Origin: Streptantibioticus cattleyicolor NRRL 8057 = DSM 46488
GTDB taxonomy: Bacteria > Actinomycetota > Actinomycetes > Streptomycetales > Streptomycetaceae
Assembly (NCBI RefSeq): GCF_000240165.1
Contig: NC_017585.1
Span: 434,001-498,000 of the forward strand
DNA length: 64,000 nt
Reading direction: 5' to 3'
Shown one piece after another: positions 33,064 to 41,703 of the stretch; the stretch's first letter is position 1, and each line of letters begins with the position of its first letter. Position numbers and translations under genes: made by a program. The notes under the pieces are model-generated. The model was given only the letters and a program-made list of their open reading frames with translations. It made no database searches and had not been told where the DNA came from.

Positions 33064-34746
33064 ATGAACATCGTCGCGGGCCTGCGCACCTGGGCCGCCG
33101 ATCCCTCCTCCGAGCGTTGTCTGACGTTCCTCACCGGCGGTGAGGGCAGCGTCCGGGTGACCTTCGGCGAGCTGGACCGGCAGGCGCTGACGATCGCGCG
33201 ATGGCTGTCCGCGCTGGGCCGCTGCGACCGGCCGGTGGCGCTGTTGTATCCGGCCGGGCTCGACTTCACCGCCGCGTTCCTCGGCTGTCTGTACGCCCGG
33301 GTGCTCGCCGTGCCGCTGCCGATGCCGCGGGCGGGCCGTCCGACGAAGGCACTGCGGGCGCTGATGCGGGACGCCGGGGTGGAGCTGATCCTCACCGACC
33401 AGTCCCAACTGGCCCCGCTCACCGTGGAGTTCCCCGAGGTGCCGGTGCGGGTCGCCGGGCTCGCCGCCCCGGTGGCGGACGGCACGGAGGAGTGGACGCC
33501 GCCGTTGCTGCGCCCGGACACGGTGGCCTACCTCCAGTACACCTCCGGCTCCACCAACGATCCGCGCGGGGTGGAGATCACCCACGGCGCGCTGGAACAC
33601 AACCTGACGACGATCCGTACGCTGACCGGTCCGGCGTTCCCGCGGCGGCTGGCCGGCTGGCTGCCGCACCACCACGACATGGGGCTGGTGGGGCTGCAAC
33701 TGCACGCCCTGCACGCCGGGGCCGACCTGGTCCTCACCTCGCCGTCGTCGTTCGTGGCCCGGCCGGTGCGCTGGTGGCGGATGGTCAGCCGGTACCGGGC
33801 GCAGCTGACGGTGGCCCCCGACTTCGGTTACGCCTGGAGCAGCCGGGTCGCCGAAGCGGACCTGGCCGGGCTGGACCTGTCGTGTCTGCGGTACGCGTTC
33901 ACCGGGGCCGAACCCGTCCGGGCGGACACCTTGGCGGCGTTCGAGCGGCGTTTCGTCCCGGTGGGCTTCGACCCCGCGGCGTGGGTGCCGTGTTACGGCA
34001 TGGCGGAGGCGACCTTGCTGGTGACCGGGGTGCGGCCGGGTGAGGGGGCCACGGTGCGCCGCTTCCACACCGGTCATCTGGAGCGCCACCGGGCCGTGCC
34101 GGACGCCGGCGGCACCCCGCTGGTCTCCTGCGGCCGGCCGGCCGGTCTCGAAGTGCGGGTGGTGCAGCCGCATTCGGGGCGGGAGTTGCCGGAGGGCGAG
34201 GTCGGCGAGATCCGGGTGGCCGGGCCCAGCGTGGCCCGTGGTTACCACGGCCGGGTCAGGGAGAGCAGGCAGACCTTCCGGGCCGGTGACGGCCGCTGGC
34301 TGCGCACCGGGGACCTGGGGTTCCGGCTGGACGGCGAGTTGTATGTGACCGGGCGGCTGAAGGACACCCTGATCGTCAACGGCCGCAACCTGTATCCGCA
34401 GGACCTGGAGCACGCCGCCGCCGAGGCGCACGCGGCGGCCGGGCAGGGCGCCGCGTTCGCCGTCACCCCGCCCGGCGGGCGGGAACACGTGGTGCTGGTG
34501 CAGGAGGTGCGGCGGGGACACGCGGCGCAGGCGGCGGAGGTCTCCGACCGGGTGCTGGACGCCCTCACCGCCGCCTTCGGGATCCCGCTCAGCCTGGTGG
34601 TGGTCGAGCAGGGCGGGGTGGCCCGTACCACCAGCGGCAAGGTGCGGCGGCGGCACATGCGCGATCTGCTGCTCGCCGGTGAACTCGCGCCGTTGCACGC
34701 CGCGTTGCAGCCGGCGGTGGCCAAGCTGACCGGGGTCCCCTCGTGA
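33064..34746 (+). CDS. Fatty acyl-AMP ligase (FAAL; adenylate-forming enzyme)
   Basis: 560 residues from ATG 33064 with AGGAGAGG upstream. Adenylation motifs: P-loop-like YTSGSTNDPRGVEITHG, GWLPHHHDMGLVG (typical of FAALs), CYGMAEATLLVTG, GEIRVAGPSVARGYHG, LRTGDLGF, GRLKDTLIVNGRNLYPQDLE and TSGKVRR with the catalytic Lys. The HHHDMGL and NGRNLYPQDLE signatures mark the FAAL branch, which makes acyl-AMP and passes it to an ACP rather than CoA. It would charge one of the two ACPs of the operon with a free fatty acid. Confidence 0.93.
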   Translation: MNIVAGLRTWAADPSSERCLTFLTGGEGSVRVTFGELDRQALTIARWLSALGRCDRPVALLYPAGLDFTAAFLGCLYARVLAVPLPMPRAGRPTKALRALMRDAGVELILTDQSQLAPLTVEFPEVPVRVAGLAAPVADGTEEWTPPLLRPDTVAYLQYTSGSTNDPRGVEITHGALEHNLTTIRTLTGPAFPRRLAGWLPHHHDMGLVGLQLHALHAGADLVLTSPSSFVARPVRWWRMVSRYRAQLTVAPDFGYAWSSRVAEADLAGLDLSCLRYAFTGAEPVRADTLAAFERRFVPVGFDPAAWVPCYGMAEATLLVTGVRPGEGATVRRFHTGHLERHRAVPDAGGTPLVSCGRPAGLEVRVVQPHSGRELPEGEVGEIRVAGPSVARGYHGRVRESRQTFRAGDGRWLRTGDLGFRLDGELYVTGRLKDTLIVNGRNLYPQDLEHAAAEAHAAAGQGAAFAVTPPGGREHVVLVQEVRRGHAAQAAEVSDRVLDALTAAFGIPLSLVVVEQGGVARTTSGKVRRRHMRDLLLAGELAPLHAALQPAVAKLTGVPS

Positions 34747-36326
34747 GCGCGGTGACCGGGCTGCGGGCCCGCTTCGCCCATCCGCTCGCCCTCGCCCTGG
34801 ACGAGCGGGACGCCTTCCCGGAACGGGCCTGCCGGGACCTGGAGGAATGGGGGATGCACCACTACTACGTCCCGGCCCACCTCGGCGGGCGGCTCACCTC
34901 GTGCCCGGAGTTCCTGGGGCTGATCCGGGTCGTCGCGGCGCACGACCTGACGGTGGCGATCGCGCACTGCAAGACGTTCCTGGGCGCGGTGGCCACCTGG
35001 GTGGCCGGCACCCCGGAGCAGTCGCGGTGGCTGGCGGGGCAGATCCTGGCCGGCACCCCGGTCGCGCTGGGGCTGACCGAACGCGGCCACGGCAGCGACC
35101 TGCTCGCCGGGGAGACGACCGCCCGGCCGGTGCCCGGCGGCTACCGGCTGGACGGCGAGAAGTGGCTGATCAACAACGCCACCCGGGCCCCGCTGATGTC
35201 CGTACTGGCCCGCACCGTGCCGGACGGCGGCCCCCGGGGCTTCGACGTCCTGCTGGCCGACCGGCGGACCATGGCCGAGGGCGACTACCGCCTGCTGCCC
35301 AAGGAGTACACCCACGGCATCAGGGGCGCCGACATCAGCGGCATCCGCTTCCGGGGTGCCTTCGTCCCGGACCACCACCGGGTCGGCCCGCCCGGTTCGG
35401 GTCTGGAGACGGTGCTCAAAGGGCTCTTCCTCACCCGGATCCTGTGCACCGCGCTCTCCTTGGGGGCGGCGGAGCACGCGCTGCGCATCGCCGCCCGGCG
35501 CGAGGCGCACACCGCCGCGCGCCGCCGGATCCTCGCCGACGCCTACGCCGACCTGCTCGGCGCCGAGGTGCTGGCACTGCTGGGCGCCCGCGCGATCCAT
35601 CTGCTGCCGGGCGAACTGTCGCTGCTCAGCGCCGCGGTGAAGTACACCGTGCCGACCTGGGTCAACGAGGCGCTCGACGCGCTGGCGCGCTACCTCGGGC
35701 CGGACGCGGGCGACCCGATGTTCCGCAAGGTGCGCCGGGACGCGGCGCTCGTCGGGCTCTTCGACGGCAGCACAGTGGTCAACCTGGCCGCGATCGCCAA
35801 CCAGTTCGCCGTGCTGGCCGGCGGCCGGCGGGGCGCCCGTCCGCTGCCGGAGGCGCTGGCCGACGTGCGGTCCGCCCCGCCGCCGGGGTGGGACGCGCAA
35901 CGCATCACGTTGCTGTCGCCGCGCGGGCTGTCGCTGCTGAACGGGCTGCCGGACCGGGTGGCGCTGCTGCCCCCCGGTGACTGCGCCCTGCTGGGCCGGC
36001 GGCTGGCCGCGCTGACCGCCGTCGTCCGCGCCGGGCTGACCCCGCCCGGGCCGCGTCCGTCGGCCGCCCACTTCGACGCGGCGGCGCGGCTCGCCTGCTG
36101 TGTCGCCGGGGCGGCGGCGATCGAGGTGTGGCTGGCCAACCGCCGCCACGCCACGGGTCCGTTGTGGCACCAGGGCACCTGGCTGGCGGCGGTGCTGACC
36201 CGGGTGCTGACCCGGCTCGGCGAGCGGCCGTCGGGCGACCCGGGACGCGACCGGCTGCTGTGTACGGTGGTGGCCGAACGCGTCCGGGCCGGCGCCCCGC
36301 TCTCCCTCGTCGAGGACCCGCGGTGA
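34743..36326 (+). CDS. Acyl-CoA/acyl-ACP dehydrogenase-like flavoprotein
   Basis: 527 residues from GTG 34743 (4-base overlap with the FAAL gene). ACAD fold: N-terminal helices (FPERACRDLEEWGMHHYYVPAHLGG), FAD-binding strands (ALGLTERGHGSDL, GEKWLINNATRAPLM), C-terminal helices (TRILCTALSLGAAEHALRIA). At the site of the usual catalytic Glu (YEGT) it reads LFDGST, so Asp may be the base. About 140 residues longer than standard ACADs. It probably introduces a double bond into the carrier-bound chain, as ACAD-like enzymes do for lipopeptide tails. Confidence 0.87.
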   Translation: MSAVTGLRARFAHPLALALDERDAFPERACRDLEEWGMHHYYVPAHLGGRLTSCPEFLGLIRVVAAHDLTVAIAHCKTFLGAVATWVAGTPEQSRWLAGQILAGTPVALGLTERGHGSDLLAGETTARPVPGGYRLDGEKWLINNATRAPLMSVLARTVPDGGPRGFDVLLADRRTMAEGDYRLLPKEYTHGIRGADISGIRFRGAFVPDHHRVGPPGSGLETVLKGLFLTRILCTALSLGAAEHALRIAARREAHTAARRRILADAYADLLGAEVLALLGARAIHLLPGELSLLSAAVKYTVPTWVNEALDALARYLGPDAGDPMFRKVRRDAALVGLFDGSTVVNLAAIANQFAVLAGGRRGARPLPEALADVRSAPPPGWDAQRITLLSPRGLSLLNGLPDRVALLPPGDCALLGRRLAALTAVVRAGLTPPGPRPSAAHFDAAARLACCVAGAAAIEVWLANRRHATGPLWHQGTWLAAVLTRVLTRLGERPSGDPGRDRLLCTVVAERVRAGAPLSLVEDPR

Positions 36327-37141
36327 ACCCGGCCCACGCCGCGCTGCGGGAGGCCGTGCGCTTCGCCGCCGCCCGGCGGCTGTACGGGACGGTGATCCTG
36401 GAACTGCCGCACGTCCGGGCCACCCTCGCCGGGGCCTTCGCCGATCTGCTCGCCGCCGACGCCGCGCCCGACCCGGCGACTGCGTACCGGCTGCGCACCG
36501 GGGCGTTGCGCGAGCTGGCCGTGGTGATGGGCGCCCGCGGCTACCTGCGCGGCGGCACCCACGCCGCGTTCGGCGCCACCATGTGGACGCTGCTGGGCAC
36601 TCCCCCGCCGCCGGACGATCCGGCCGGCTTCGACGCCGGGCTGCTCCAGGCGGCCCGGCACGCGCTGATCCGGTGGCGGGCCGCCCGGCGCCTGGGCCAA
36701 GGCGACTTCCGTGCCGACGGCCACTGGATCAGGGCCGTCCTGCTGCGGGTGGCCGGCCACCGCTCCGGCGCCGTCCGCCCGCTGCCCGACCCGCTCACCG
36801 AGGCGCTGGTCACCGTACTCACCCACCCCACCACCGGCGGCCCGGAACCCTGCGGGCCACCGCCGACCCGACAGGAGGCCCCCATGTCCGAAGCGGACAT
36901 CCGGCAATGGCTGACCGGACGGATCGCCGGCCACCTCGGCATCGCCCCCGAAGAGATCGACCCCGGCGTCAAACTCCGCACCTACGGCCTCGACTCGCTC
37001 GACGCCATGACCCTGTGCGTGGACATCGAGGAGGAGTACGGCCTGACCGTCGAGCCCACGCTGGTGTGGGACCACCCGACCGTGGAATCCATCGCCGGTC
37101 GGCTGGCGTCCCTGCTGGCGACGGCTTCGACGGGGCCCTGA
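36323..37141 (+). CDS. Half-length ACAD-like domain fused to an acyl carrier protein
   Basis: 272 residues from GTG 36323 (overlaps previous stop as GTGA). Residues 1-165 resemble only the C-terminal helical bundle of acyl-CoA dehydrogenases (ALREAVRFAAARRLYGTVILELPHVRATLAGAFADLLAADA). Residues 188-272 are a PKS/NRPS-type carrier domain with Ser225 in YGLDSLDAM. There is no stop between them. A strong internal AGGAGG and in-frame ATG at 36884 would also yield the free 85-residue ACP, so two products are likely. The half ACAD may form a heteromer with the preceding 527-residue enzyme. Confidence 0.8.
   Translation: MNPAHAALREAVRFAAARRLYGTVILELPHVRATLAGAFADLLAADAAPDPATAYRLRTGALRELAVVMGARGYLRGGTHAAFGATMWTLLGTPPPPDDPAGFDAGLLQAARHALIRWRAARRLGQGDFRADGHWIRAVLLRVAGHRSGAVRPLPDPLTEALVTVLTHPTTGGPEPCGPPPTRQEAPMSEADIRQWLTGRIAGHLGIAPEEIDPGVKLRTYGLDSLDAMTLCVDIEEEYGLTVEPTLVWDHPTVESIAGRLASLLATASTGP
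36873..36886 (+). promoter_or_regulatory. Internal ribosome binding site for the second ACP
   Basis: AGGAGG at 36873-36878, 5 bases before the in-frame ATG at 36884, exactly where the linker of the fused ORF meets the carrier domain. Indicates independent translation of an 85-residue ACP. Confidence 0.7.
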
Positions 37142-37201
37142 ACCCGGACGGCCACGGGTGGTGCCGGGGGCGCACGGTCCGGGGGGTGCGTCGGACACGG
37201 C

Positions 37202-37864
37202 TCACCGCCGCGCCCTCAGCCCCTCGACGATCAGGTTCAGACCGAACTCGAAGAGCCGGGTGAAGTCCGTGCTGGTGAGCGCGGGCAGCCCGGCCGCAAG
37301 GTGCGCGTACGTCCCGCCCGCCACCGCGTCGGCGAGGAGGCCCGGGTCGGCCGGGCCGTCGTTTTCCCCCTGGAGGGCGGCCTGCTCCTCCAGGGTGTGG
37401 CCCACGGTGAAGTTGGCCAGGGTGTAGAGCGCCCGCGCCGCGTCGTCGTCGGGGAAGCCGGCCGCGCGCATGACGCCGACGACCGTGTCGGCGAAGCCCA
37501 GCATGTTCGCCCCCGTCGAGTGCGTACCGGCGAACACCCGCGCTCCGTCACGGCGGGAGAGCAGGGCCGCGCGCATCGCGCGGGCCAGGGCGGTCAGCCG
37601 CTCGCTCCAGTCGCCGCCGCACGTCCCGGCGGCGGCGTCCACGACGCCGTCCATCATGCGCTCGGCCATCGCCGCCAGCAGGTCCTGCTTGGTCGCGAAG
37701 TAGCGGTACAGCGCACCGGCCTGCACGTCCATCGCGTCGGCGAGCCGCCTCATGGTCAACGCGTCCAGCCCCGACCGGTCCAGCAGGTCGAGGGCTGTCC
37801 GCACGGTGCGCTCGCGGTCGATGCGCGCGGGCCGGCCGCGGGCCGGGCTTGACGGGGAACTCAT
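37202..37864 (-). CDS. TetR-family repressor (tetracycline-repressor-like C-domain)
   Basis: 220 residues from ATG 37864. HTH at residues about 15-60 (RTVRTALDLLDRSGLDALTMRRLADAMDVQAGALYRYFATKQDLLAAM) is close to the TetR(class A-H)-type DNA-binding head, and the C-terminal half (LYTLANFTVGHTLEEQAAL) fits TetR_C. Divergent from the FAD monooxygenase, with twin TGAACNNNGTTCA operators in the 66-base gap, so it most likely represses itself and that gene until a ligand binds. Confidence 0.9.
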   Translation of the reverse strand: MSSPSSPARGRPARIDRERTVRTALDLLDRSGLDALTMRRLADAMDVQAGALYRYFATKQDLLAAMAERMMDGVVDAAAGTCGGDWSERLTALARAMRAALLSRRDGARVFAGTHSTGANMLGFADTVVGVMRAAGFPDDDAARALYTLANFTVGHTLEEQAALQGENDGPADPGLLADAVAGGTYAHLAAGLPALTSTDFTRLFEFGLNLIVEGLRARR

Positions 37865-37879
37865 GGCGTCCCACTATAC

Positions 37880-37907
37880 TGAACACTGTTCACGTGAACG
37901 TTGTTCA
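37880..37907. promoter_or_regulatory. Twin TGAACNNNGTTCA operators (TetR type)
   Basis: Two 13-bp palindromes, TGAACACTGTTCA (37880-37892) and TGAACGTTGTTCA (37895-37907), separated by CG, with a perfect GTTCACGTGAAC at the junction. A TATACT box (37875-37880) touches the first. Position and symmetry fit cooperative binding of two TetR dimers. Confidence 0.8.
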
Positions 37908-37930
37908 CTAATAAGGGGAGGCCGACTCCG

Positions 37931-39439
37931 ATGGACGTCGATGTGATCGTCGTGGGCGCGGGACCGACCGGGCTGATGCTCGCGTGCGAGCTGGCCCTGG
38001 CCGGTGTGCGGACCCGGATCCTGGAGCGCCGTACCGAGCCGCGGCGGGACTCGCGGGCGCTCACCCTGCATCCGCGCAGCCTGGAGCTGATGGATCAACG
38101 CGGGCTGCTGGACCGGTTCCTGGCGCTCGGCCGGACCGTGCCCGGCTGGCACTTCGCCCAGCTCCCCACCCGTCTGGACTTCTCCGCGCTGGACTCCCGG
38201 CACGGCTACACCCTCTTCCTCGCCCAGGCCCGCACCGAGGCGCTGCTCGCCGAGCGGGCCCGCGAACTGGGGGCGCAGATCCGGTACGGGCACGAGGTCG
38301 TCGCCGTGAGCCAGGACGGCGACGGGGTCGAGGCGCGGGTACGGGGCCCCCGGGGCGACGAGACGTTCCGCGCCCGGTTCGCGGTCGGGTGCGACGGCGG
38401 ACGCAGCCGGATACGGGAGGCCGCCGGGATCGGCTTCCCGGGCACCGACGAGACACTCACCGGTGTGCTCGGCGACGTCGCCGTCATCGACGACGACCCG
38501 GCGGTCCTCGATGCGGCCCGGGCCCGTGGCGTTCTGGTCGCGCCGCTGGAGGACGGTCTGACCAGGCTGGTCTACGTGGACCCGGAACGGATGCGGGTGC
38601 CGGCCCGTGAGCCGGTGACCCTGGAGGAGTTCCGCGCGTCCCTGATCCGGATCTGCGGCTTCGACTGCGGTGTCGGCGAGCCCCGTTGGCTCTCCCGCTT
38701 CGGCAACGCCACCCGCCTCGCGGAGCGTTACCGCTCCGGCCGGATCCTGCTGGCCGGCGACGCGGCCCACATCCACTTCCCCGCGGCGGGCCAAGGGCTC
38801 AACACCGGCCTCCAGGACGCCATGAACCTCGGCTGGAAGCTGGCCGCCGCCGTCCACGGCTGGTCGCCGCCCGGCCTGCTGGACAGCTACGACGAGGAAC
38901 GCAACCCGGTCGGCCGGGCGGTCACCGGGAACACCGAGGTGCAGACGCTCCTCGCGGAGCTGACGCTCGTCCCCCAGTACCAACGCCCCGGTGCGGCACT
39001 CCGCGAACTCTTCGACGAACTCCTGCGCGTCGAAGAGGTCAACCGCGAACTCGCCGCCCAGGTCTCCGCGCTCGGCACCGCCTACCCGCCGACGAACCCC
39101 GGGGCCGACCCGCTGGTGGGACGGCGGATGCCCGACATCGGTTTCACCACCACCGCGTCGGAGGCGACACGGGTCTACGAGCTGCTGCCCCAGGGCCGGT
39201 TCGTCCACCTCGACCTCGCCGGCGACCCTCGACTCGGGGCGGTCGTCACAGGCTGGGGCCCACGCGTCACCGCCGTCACCGTCACCGAACGGGACGACCA
39301 CACGGACCTGGAGGGGGTGCGCGAAGTCCTCGTACGCCCCGACGGCCACATCGCCTGGGCCACCCGCACCGCCGACCTCGCCACGCGCCGCGACGAGCGG
39401 CACAACGCCCTCACCGCCTGGGCCGGGACGCCCTCCTGA
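37931..39439 (+). CDS. FAD-dependent aromatic monooxygenase (PheA/TfdB/PgaE type)
   Basis: 502 residues from ATG 37931, with GGGGAGG 9 bases upstream. Rossmann GxGxxG in DVDVIVVGAGPTGLMLACELALAG, the DG motif in AVGCDGGRSRIREAAGI, and the GD motif in RILLAGDAAHIHFPAAGQGLNTGLQDAMNLGWKLA define class A flavin monooxygenases, with a C-terminal thioredoxin-like domain. It hydroxylates phenolic or polyketide substrates using NAD(P)H and oxygen; some relatives inactivate antibiotics such as rifamycins or tetracyclines. Its tight TetR control favours detoxification of an inducing compound. Confidence 0.9.
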   Translation: MDVDVIVVGAGPTGLMLACELALAGVRTRILERRTEPRRDSRALTLHPRSLELMDQRGLLDRFLALGRTVPGWHFAQLPTRLDFSALDSRHGYTLFLAQARTEALLAERARELGAQIRYGHEVVAVSQDGDGVEARVRGPRGDETFRARFAVGCDGGRSRIREAAGIGFPGTDETLTGVLGDVAVIDDDPAVLDAARARGVLVAPLEDGLTRLVYVDPERMRVPAREPVTLEEFRASLIRICGFDCGVGEPRWLSRFGNATRLAERYRSGRILLAGDAAHIHFPAAGQGLNTGLQDAMNLGWKLAAAVHGWSPPGLLDSYDEERNPVGRAVTGNTEVQTLLAELTLVPQYQRPGAALRELFDELLRVEEVNRELAAQVSALGTAYPPTNPGADPLVGRRMPDIGFTTTASEATRVYELLPQGRFVHLDLAGDPRLGAVVTGWGPRVTAVTVTERDDHTDLEGVREVLVRPDGHIAWATRTADLATRRDERHNALTAWAGTPS

Positions 39440-39464
39440 CAGCCGAACCCCCGCGAACGCGACC

Positions 39465-39498
39465 GGGCCCCGGCACGCGCCGACGCGTACCGGGGCCT
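39465..39498. terminator. Bidirectional terminator hairpin
   Basis: GGCCCCGG/CCGGGGCC stem, one mismatch, then ACGCG/CGCGT and a 4-base loop, between the convergent stops at 39439 and 39515. Confidence 0.65.
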
Positions 39499-39514
39499 GG
39501 CCGATGTCAACCGG

Positions 39515-41434
39515 TCAGGACACGCGTGTCAGCTTCGCGCCGAACGACGGCTCGGCGAGGTCCTTCTGCAACACCACGGGAACCCTCACCTCACCCATGC
39601 CGCCACCCGCCGTCAACTCGCCGACCCGCGTACCGGCCTTCGCCGTGTGCGGGAGGGCCTTGCCCCCGGTGGTGAGCTTCAGCTCGACCTTGAGACCGGG
39701 CCAGCCGACCACCGTCAGATCCTTGGCCGCCACCACCGGGGTCGTCCCGCCCAGGCCGTCGTCGACGTGGCCGACGACCTCGCCCTTCTTCACAACGGTG
39801 CTGGTGGTCAGCGCCTGGCCCACGGCCAGGACGAGCTGCTTGCTGTAGTCGGTGGCGGTGTCGATGATCGGGCTCCTGTGCTGCCCGAAGACCGCGCCGA
39901 TGATCAGCTGCGTGGAGTCGCCGACCGTCTTCTCCGCGGCGAAGAGCAGGTTGCCACCGGCAATGGTCGTGGAACCGGTCTTGATACCGACGACGCCGTA
40001 CATCGGGACGAGCTTGTTGAAGTTGCGCTGCGTCTTCTGGTACTCGACGCCGCTGCCCGTCCCGGACGCGGTCGTGGAGTCGTACTGGGTCGCCCTGGAC
40101 ATCTCCCGGAAGACCGGGTCCTGCATCGCCTTCTTGCCCAGCTTCACCTGGTCCTCGGCCGTGCTGACGGTGCTCTCCACCAGGCCGCTGGCGTCGGTGT
40201 AGGTGGTGTTCGCCATGCCGAGCTCCTTGGCGGTGTCGTTCATCTTCTTGATGAACGCCTCCTCGGTGCCCGCGTCCCAACGGGCCAGCAACCGCGCGAC
40301 GTTGTTCGCGGACGGCAGCATGACCGCCTCCAGGGCCTCCAACTCGGAGATCTTCTGCCCCTTGTGGACCTCGACCACCGACTCCTTCTCCTTGAGGCCG
40401 TTGGTGAAGTCGTCCTCGGCCTTCTGGTCGACGTCGATCAGCGGCCCGTTCTCCCCCTTCTTCAGCGGGTGGTCGCGCAGGACGATGTACGTCGTCATCA
40501 CCTTGGCCACACTGCCGATGGGCAGCGGCTTCATCTCACCGTACGAACCGACCCGGCCGAGCCCGTCGACGTCCACGATCGCCTGACCCTCGGTGGGCCA
40601 GGGCAACGACGGCGTGGCGCCCTCGAAGACGGAGGAGGACTTGCCGTCGATCGCCAGCTTCGGAGCAGGCAACGGGCGCATCGCCTGCACAACCACGAAG
40701 ACGATCCCGAGGAGCACCACCAGCGGCGCCCAGATCTTCACCCGGCGAACCGCCGTGCGCACCGGGGTCACCGGCGGCGGAGTGTTCGTCAGCTGGGCGA
40801 GCAGGTCCAGCGGGGTCTGGGGTTCCGCCGGAGTCTCGGCCGGAGGAGCTGCCGCCGGCCGCGGAGGAGCCGCCGGTGTCGCCTCGGGCCTGGCCTGCGG
40901 CGTGGGTGCCTTGAACGGCGTGGGCGGCTTCGGCGCCGGGGCGTCGTCCGTCTTCAGCGGGACGAACGTGCTGGTGCGCGCGGGCTCGGAGTCGGAGGCC
41001 GCGTTCGTGTTCGCGTTCGCGTTCGCGTTCGCGGGAGCCTTGATCAGCTCGGTGTGCTGGTCGGCGGGGCCGGCCTTGCCGTCGCCGTCGCCGTCGCCGC
41101 CGTCCTCGGCCTCGGTGCCCCGGGCCGCGGGCTTGCCCTCACCGTCTGCACCGGCTCCCCAGGAGGCAGCCCTGGGCCGGGAGTTGGCCTCGTCCTCGGA
41201 GACCTTGCCGTTGTCGGCGGCGCCGGGCTTGGCGGAAGCCTGATCGGCCTTGTCGGCGGCACCGGCCGCGCCGTCTCGCATCGCCAGCCTCGGATCGGGA
41301 CGCCCGCCGTTCCCGCCCTGTCGGGCCGCCTCGTTATCCCCGGTTCCCGAACCGGCATCGGCACCGGTACCCGCGTCCGAAGCCGACCGCCGGCCGCTCC
41401 GCTGCTCCGACATGTCGGGGGACTCGCCCGCCAC
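39515..41434 (-). CDS. D-alanyl-D-alanine carboxypeptidase with long cytosolic disordered N-terminus
   Basis: 639 residues from GTG 41434, with GAGGAGG 6 bases upstream. Residues 1-260 are low-complexity and charged (Asp/Ala/Asn repeats, Pro-rich end), then one membrane segment (IWAPLVVLLGIVFVVVQAM) anchors an extracytoplasmic penicillin-binding domain. Catalytic motifs: SxxK in PIGSVAKVMTTY, SxN in LPSANNVARLLARW and KTGST. It trims pentapeptide stems of peptidoglycan. The large cytosolic Asp/Pro/Ala-rich head, typical of some streptomycete members, may be a kinase target or scaffold. Confidence 0.9.
   Translation of the reverse strand: MAGESPDMSEQRSGRRSASDAGTGADAGSGTGDNEAARQGGNGGRPDPRLAMRDGAAGAADKADQASAKPGAADNGKVSEDEANSRPRAASWGAGADGEGKPAARGTEAEDGGDGDGDGKAGPADQHTELIKAPANANANANTNAASDSEPARTSTFVPLKTDDAPAPKPPTPFKAPTPQARPEATPAAPPRPAAAPPAETPAEPQTPLDLLAQLTNTPPPVTPVRTAVRRVKIWAPLVVLLGIVFVVVQAMRPLPAPKLAIDGKSSSVFEGATPSLPWPTEGQAIVDVDGLGRVGSYGEMKPLPIGSVAKVMTTYIVLRDHPLKKGENGPLIDVDQKAEDDFTNGLKEKESVVEVHKGQKISELEALEAVMLPSANNVARLLARWDAGTEEAFIKKMNDTAKELGMANTTYTDASGLVESTVSTAEDQVKLGKKAMQDPVFREMSRATQYDSTTASGTGSGVEYQKTQRNFNKLVPMYGVVGIKTGSTTIAGGNLLFAAEKTVGDSTQLIIGAVFGQHRSPIIDTATDYSKQLVLAVGQALTTSTVVKKGEVVGHVDDGLGGTTPVVAAKDLTVVGWPGLKVELKLTTGGKALPHTAKAGTRVGELTAGGGMGEVRVPVVLQKDLAEPSFGAKLTRVS
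41001..41030 (-). repeat. Hexanucleotide tandem repeat (GCGTTC)n in the carboxypeptidase gene
   Basis: Five copies, one with a single change, encoding alternating Asn-Ala (NANANANTNA). A neighbouring GCCGTC repeat at about 41079-41100 encodes Asp-Gly repeats. Both are in phase with the frame and are likely sites of length variation. Confidence 0.75.
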
Positions 41435-41703
41435 CGATGCCTCCTCAGAATTCCCTCGCCGCAAACCCAGAGCCTCCGGACGCCAACGCGCCCCAGGGCC
41501 CGGACCTTCACTCACCGTCCACCAGCATCCTCTGTGATCGGCGCGCGATCGCGCACCCGCCCCCACAGAGGGCTTGGCCTGGGCTCACCCACGTATAGAC
41601 GAGACGACATACCTGTCGGTTCCCACGGAGCCACCACGCGCTCCCGGCAGGCCGATGCGAGAGGGCGTGGTCGACGAGGAGCCGTCTGCCCGCCCCGTTG
41701 GAG

